Positions 31,385 through 33,235 of a DNA stretch of 33,235 nt are shown here, in pieces. This DNA comes from Bacilli bacterium (GTDB lineage: Bacteria > Bacillota_I > Bacilli_A > ML615J-28 > CAG-698), in assembly GCA_017450215.1 (NCBI GenBank), contig JAFSVH010000061.1, positions 1 through 33,235 on the forward strand, in the 5' to 3' direction. Within the stretch, counting starts at the first letter, position 1; each line of letters begins with the position of its first letter. The notes under the pieces were generated by a model. The model ran no database searches. It saw only the letters and a list, made by a program, of their open reading frames with translations, and was not told the DNA's origin. The translations under genes were made by a program, and so were the position numbers.

Positions 31385-33067
31385 ATGAAGAAGAAAATAT
31401 TATTTATAATTTTATTATTAATGTTTATATTTGTTGGTTGTAGTACTGATACTGATACAAGTAGTGAAAAAGATGATGTTAGTGGTAATACAAATGATGT
31501 TAATATTAAAGAAGATGAAGTTAGTACTGGTTTTTCTTTAGTTGATGATAAAGGTAATACATATACAGCTAATAATAATGTATATGTGATTAATAGTGGT
31601 GGGGTTTATATTGCAAGTGGTAAATTAGAAGAATATCAAATTTATGTTAATGCAAGTAATGAAGATGTTGAACTTGATTTAGAGGGTGTATCTATTACTA
31701 ATAGTAGTGTAGCTCCAATTTTTGTTAATGATTGTGATACATTTGAACTAAAAGTAAAAAAAGATACAACTAATTATATTTATGATACAAGAAGTACTGA
31801 TTATTCAGAAAGTTCTGATGACACAATTGCTACAGCAGCAATTTATGTTAGAAATGGTAATTTAAAAATAACAGGTAAAGGTACTTTATCTGTTACTAGT
31901 AATTATAATAATGGTATTCATGGTAAAGATAATGTTACGATTAAGAATTGTACCATTTTAATTAAAGCTATGAATAATGGTATTAAAGGAAATGATAAAG
32001 TTACAATTGAAGGTGACCCTACAATTGGAATTGTAGCTGGTAATAATGGAATTAGAACATCTAATTCAGATGAAGGATCACAAGCTCAACATGGTTATAT
32101 TTATATTTATGGTGGTACTATCACTATCAATTCATATGGTGATGGTATTGATGCTGCTTATGCAGTTGTGATTAATTCTTCAACTGACAGTGAGGGTAAT
32201 AATTATTCACCAATTATTGATATTTATACTAATAAATATTCTTCATATACAAAAGTGTCTAGTGAAGCATCTGATACTGGTTTAATTGAATTAGGTGGAG
32301 GACCTGGAGGTTTTTCTGGAGGCGGAGGATTCTCTGGTGGGGGCTTTAGTGGCGGCTCATCAGCAGAAAAAGCTGATGATTCAGCCAAAGGAATTAAAGC
32401 TAATGAAAGTATAGATATTTTAGGTGGTAAGATATTTATTTATAGTTATGATGATGGAATCCATACTAATAATGATACATTAGATACAGGAACAAAAGCT
32501 AATGCAAATATTAATATTAGTGGTGGTGATATTACAATTAAAGCAAGTGATGATGGTATTCATGCTGATGGTACTCTTAATATTAAAGGTGGTACTATAT
32601 TAATAAATGAATCCCATGAAGGAATTGAAGCTAAAATAATTAATATTAGTGATGGAGAAACAACAGTATATGGTGATGATGATGGTGTTAATGCAAGTAA
32701 TCAAATCAATATAAGTGGTGGTAAACTTGATGTTACAGTTTCACCAAATGGTGATACTGATGGTATTGATTCGAATGGAACAATTACTATTTCAGGTGGT
32801 ACAATCATTACAAGAGGACCTAACAGTGAAATGGCAGCACCAATTGATGCAGATGGAACAATGAAAATGACTGGAGGTATCTTAATTGTTATTGGTTATG
32901 CTCCTAGATCATTACAAACTAGTCTAACAAAGACAACTAGTTCTAATGGTTTATCTAGTGGAAGTCATACAGTTACAATTGGTTCTAATGTTATTAGTTT
33001 TACTAATCTTTCAACATATAGTGGTTCTTGCACAGTCTATGCAAGCGGAAGTGCAACTGTAAAATAA
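31385..33067 (+). CDS. Carbohydrate-binding beta-helix lipoprotein (Cthe_2159-like)
   Basis: The start is the ATG at 31385, preceded by AAAGGAGA; an upstream TTG frame would cover the ribosome binding site. The 560-residue protein has a lipoprotein signal (FVGCS). It is followed by many short parallel-beta-helix turns with NGI, DGI and GGTI steps, such as ISGGDITIKASDDGIHADG. This fits the Cthe_2159/DUF4353 family, whose founding member binds acidic polysaccharides such as polygalacturonate. A glycine-rich loop (GGFSGGGGFSGGGFSGG) interrupts the helix in the middle. It probably binds polysaccharide at the cell surface. A terminator follows. Confidence 0.87.
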   Translation: MKKKILFIILLLMFIFVGCSTDTDTSSEKDDVSGNTNDVNIKEDEVSTGFSLVDDKGNTYTANNNVYVINSGGVYIASGKLEEYQIYVNASNEDVELDLEGVSITNSSVAPIFVNDCDTFELKVKKDTTNYIYDTRSTDYSESSDDTIATAAIYVRNGNLKITGKGTLSVTSNYNNGIHGKDNVTIKNCTILIKAMNNGIKGNDKVTIEGDPTIGIVAGNNGIRTSNSDEGSQAQHGYIYIYGGTITINSYGDGIDAAYAVVINSSTDSEGNNYSPIIDIYTNKYSSYTKVSSEASDTGLIELGGGPGGFSGGGGFSGGGFSGGSSAEKADDSAKGIKANESIDILGGKIFIYSYDDGIHTNNDTLDTGTKANANINISGGDITIKASDDGIHADGTLNIKGGTILINESHEGIEAKIINISDGETTVYGDDDGVNASNQINISGGKLDVTVSPNGDTDGIDSNGTITISGGTIITRGPNSEMAAPIDADGTMKMTGGILIVIGYAPRSLQTSLTKTTSSNGLSSGSHTVTIGSNVISFTNLSTYSGSCTVYASGSATVK

Positions 33068-33075
33068 ATATTTTT

Positions 33076-33104
33076 AAGATCAGCATTCATGCTGGTCTTT
33101 TTTT
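33076..33104 (+). terminator. Rho-independent terminator
   Basis: AAGATCAGCA (33076-33085) pairs with TGCTGGTCTT (33090-33099) with one G-U pair and loop TTCA, followed by a T-run. Confidence 0.85.
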
Positions 33105-33112
33105 CGTATAAT

Positions 33113-33142
33113 AAAACTGAGAGTTTTTTCTTTCAGTTTTTT
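33113..33142 (+). terminator. Second hairpin terminator
   Basis: AAAACTGAGAG (33113-33123) pairs with CTTTCAGTTTT (33130-33140) with one G-U pair, and Ts follow. A-runs before it mean it could also work for a gene entering from the right on the other strand. A TATAAT at 33159-33164 follows but lacks a good -35. Confidence 0.6.
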
Positions 33143-33178
33143 ATTTCTAATATTATGATATAATAGTAGTAGTGGAAA

Positions 33179-33235
33179 GTTATTTAATACTTGAGGCACT
33201 AATGTGACTTCGCAAAAATCGTATACAGCTCTCGA
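33179..33235 (+). repeat. Possible edge of another palindrome-family element (G)
   Basis: Bases 33179-33199 match the reverse complement of the right end of element F (25945-25965) at about 16 of 21 positions. TTTAATACTTGA here is identical to 17664-17675 in element A. The window ends before the other arm, so this is tentative. Confidence 0.35.

Noticed and set aside
1..33235. CRISPR array
   Set aside because: The repeated elements are diverged, irregularly spaced by whole genes, and there are no cas genes.

Overview
The window is strongly AT-rich DNA that uses TGG for tryptophan and TGA as a real stop, with AGGAGG-type ribosome binding sites and TTGACA/TATAAT promoters. Lipoprotein signals, a PduL-type phosphotransacylase, DegV, CopA/CopZ, an InlB-repeat surface lipoprotein and a sigma/anti-sigma pair point to a low-GC Firmicute (Bacilli), probably an uncultured gut lineage near the Mollicutes/Erysipelotrichia. 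The lineage is inference. All genes I can support lie on the + strand.

Positions 1-140 hold the tail of an IS3-like transposase, ending inside a perfect hairpin. Positions 416-16908 look like ordinary chromosome: a GH18-domain lipoprotein, pduL, tRNA-Lys, a flavodoxin pseudogene, a GNAT enzyme, two small membrane proteins, a cyclic-nucleotide-binding protein with a PAP2 phosphatase, a transglutaminase-like lipoprotein, tRNA-Leu, an amidase, copA-copZ, a DegV protein, a second acetyltransferase-like protein and a 23S rRNA uracil methyltransferase.

Positions about 16950-26270 are an accessory region. Short units of one or two genes, all in the same direction, are mostly followed by a 45-90 bp imperfect palindrome. 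The palindromes (elements A-F) are visibly related to one another, so the layout resembles an integron-like gene-cassette array, although I cannot find classical attC core sites. The cargo is defence and conflict type. It includes an AbiEi/AbiEii toxin-antitoxin pair whose AbiEii is fused to a complete histidine-phosphatase domain (the most unusual protein here), a Fic protein with Gln at the catalytic His position, and an orphan Hint-LHH nuclease toxin tip stopped by an in-frame TAG. Next to the toxin tip lies a likely immunity gene, and there are several unknown proteins. Three unknown genes show apparent one-base frameshifts near their 3' ends, so part of the array seems to be decaying.

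Positions 26296-33067 return to ordinary chromosome: a small membrane protein, an HD-domain hydrolase, an ECF sigma factor translationally coupled to a membrane-anchored putative anti-sigma factor, a P-loop kinase-like protein, a PARG-like macrodomain hydrolase and a beta-helix carbohydrate-binding lipoprotein. The last 57 bases resemble the edge of another palindromic element.
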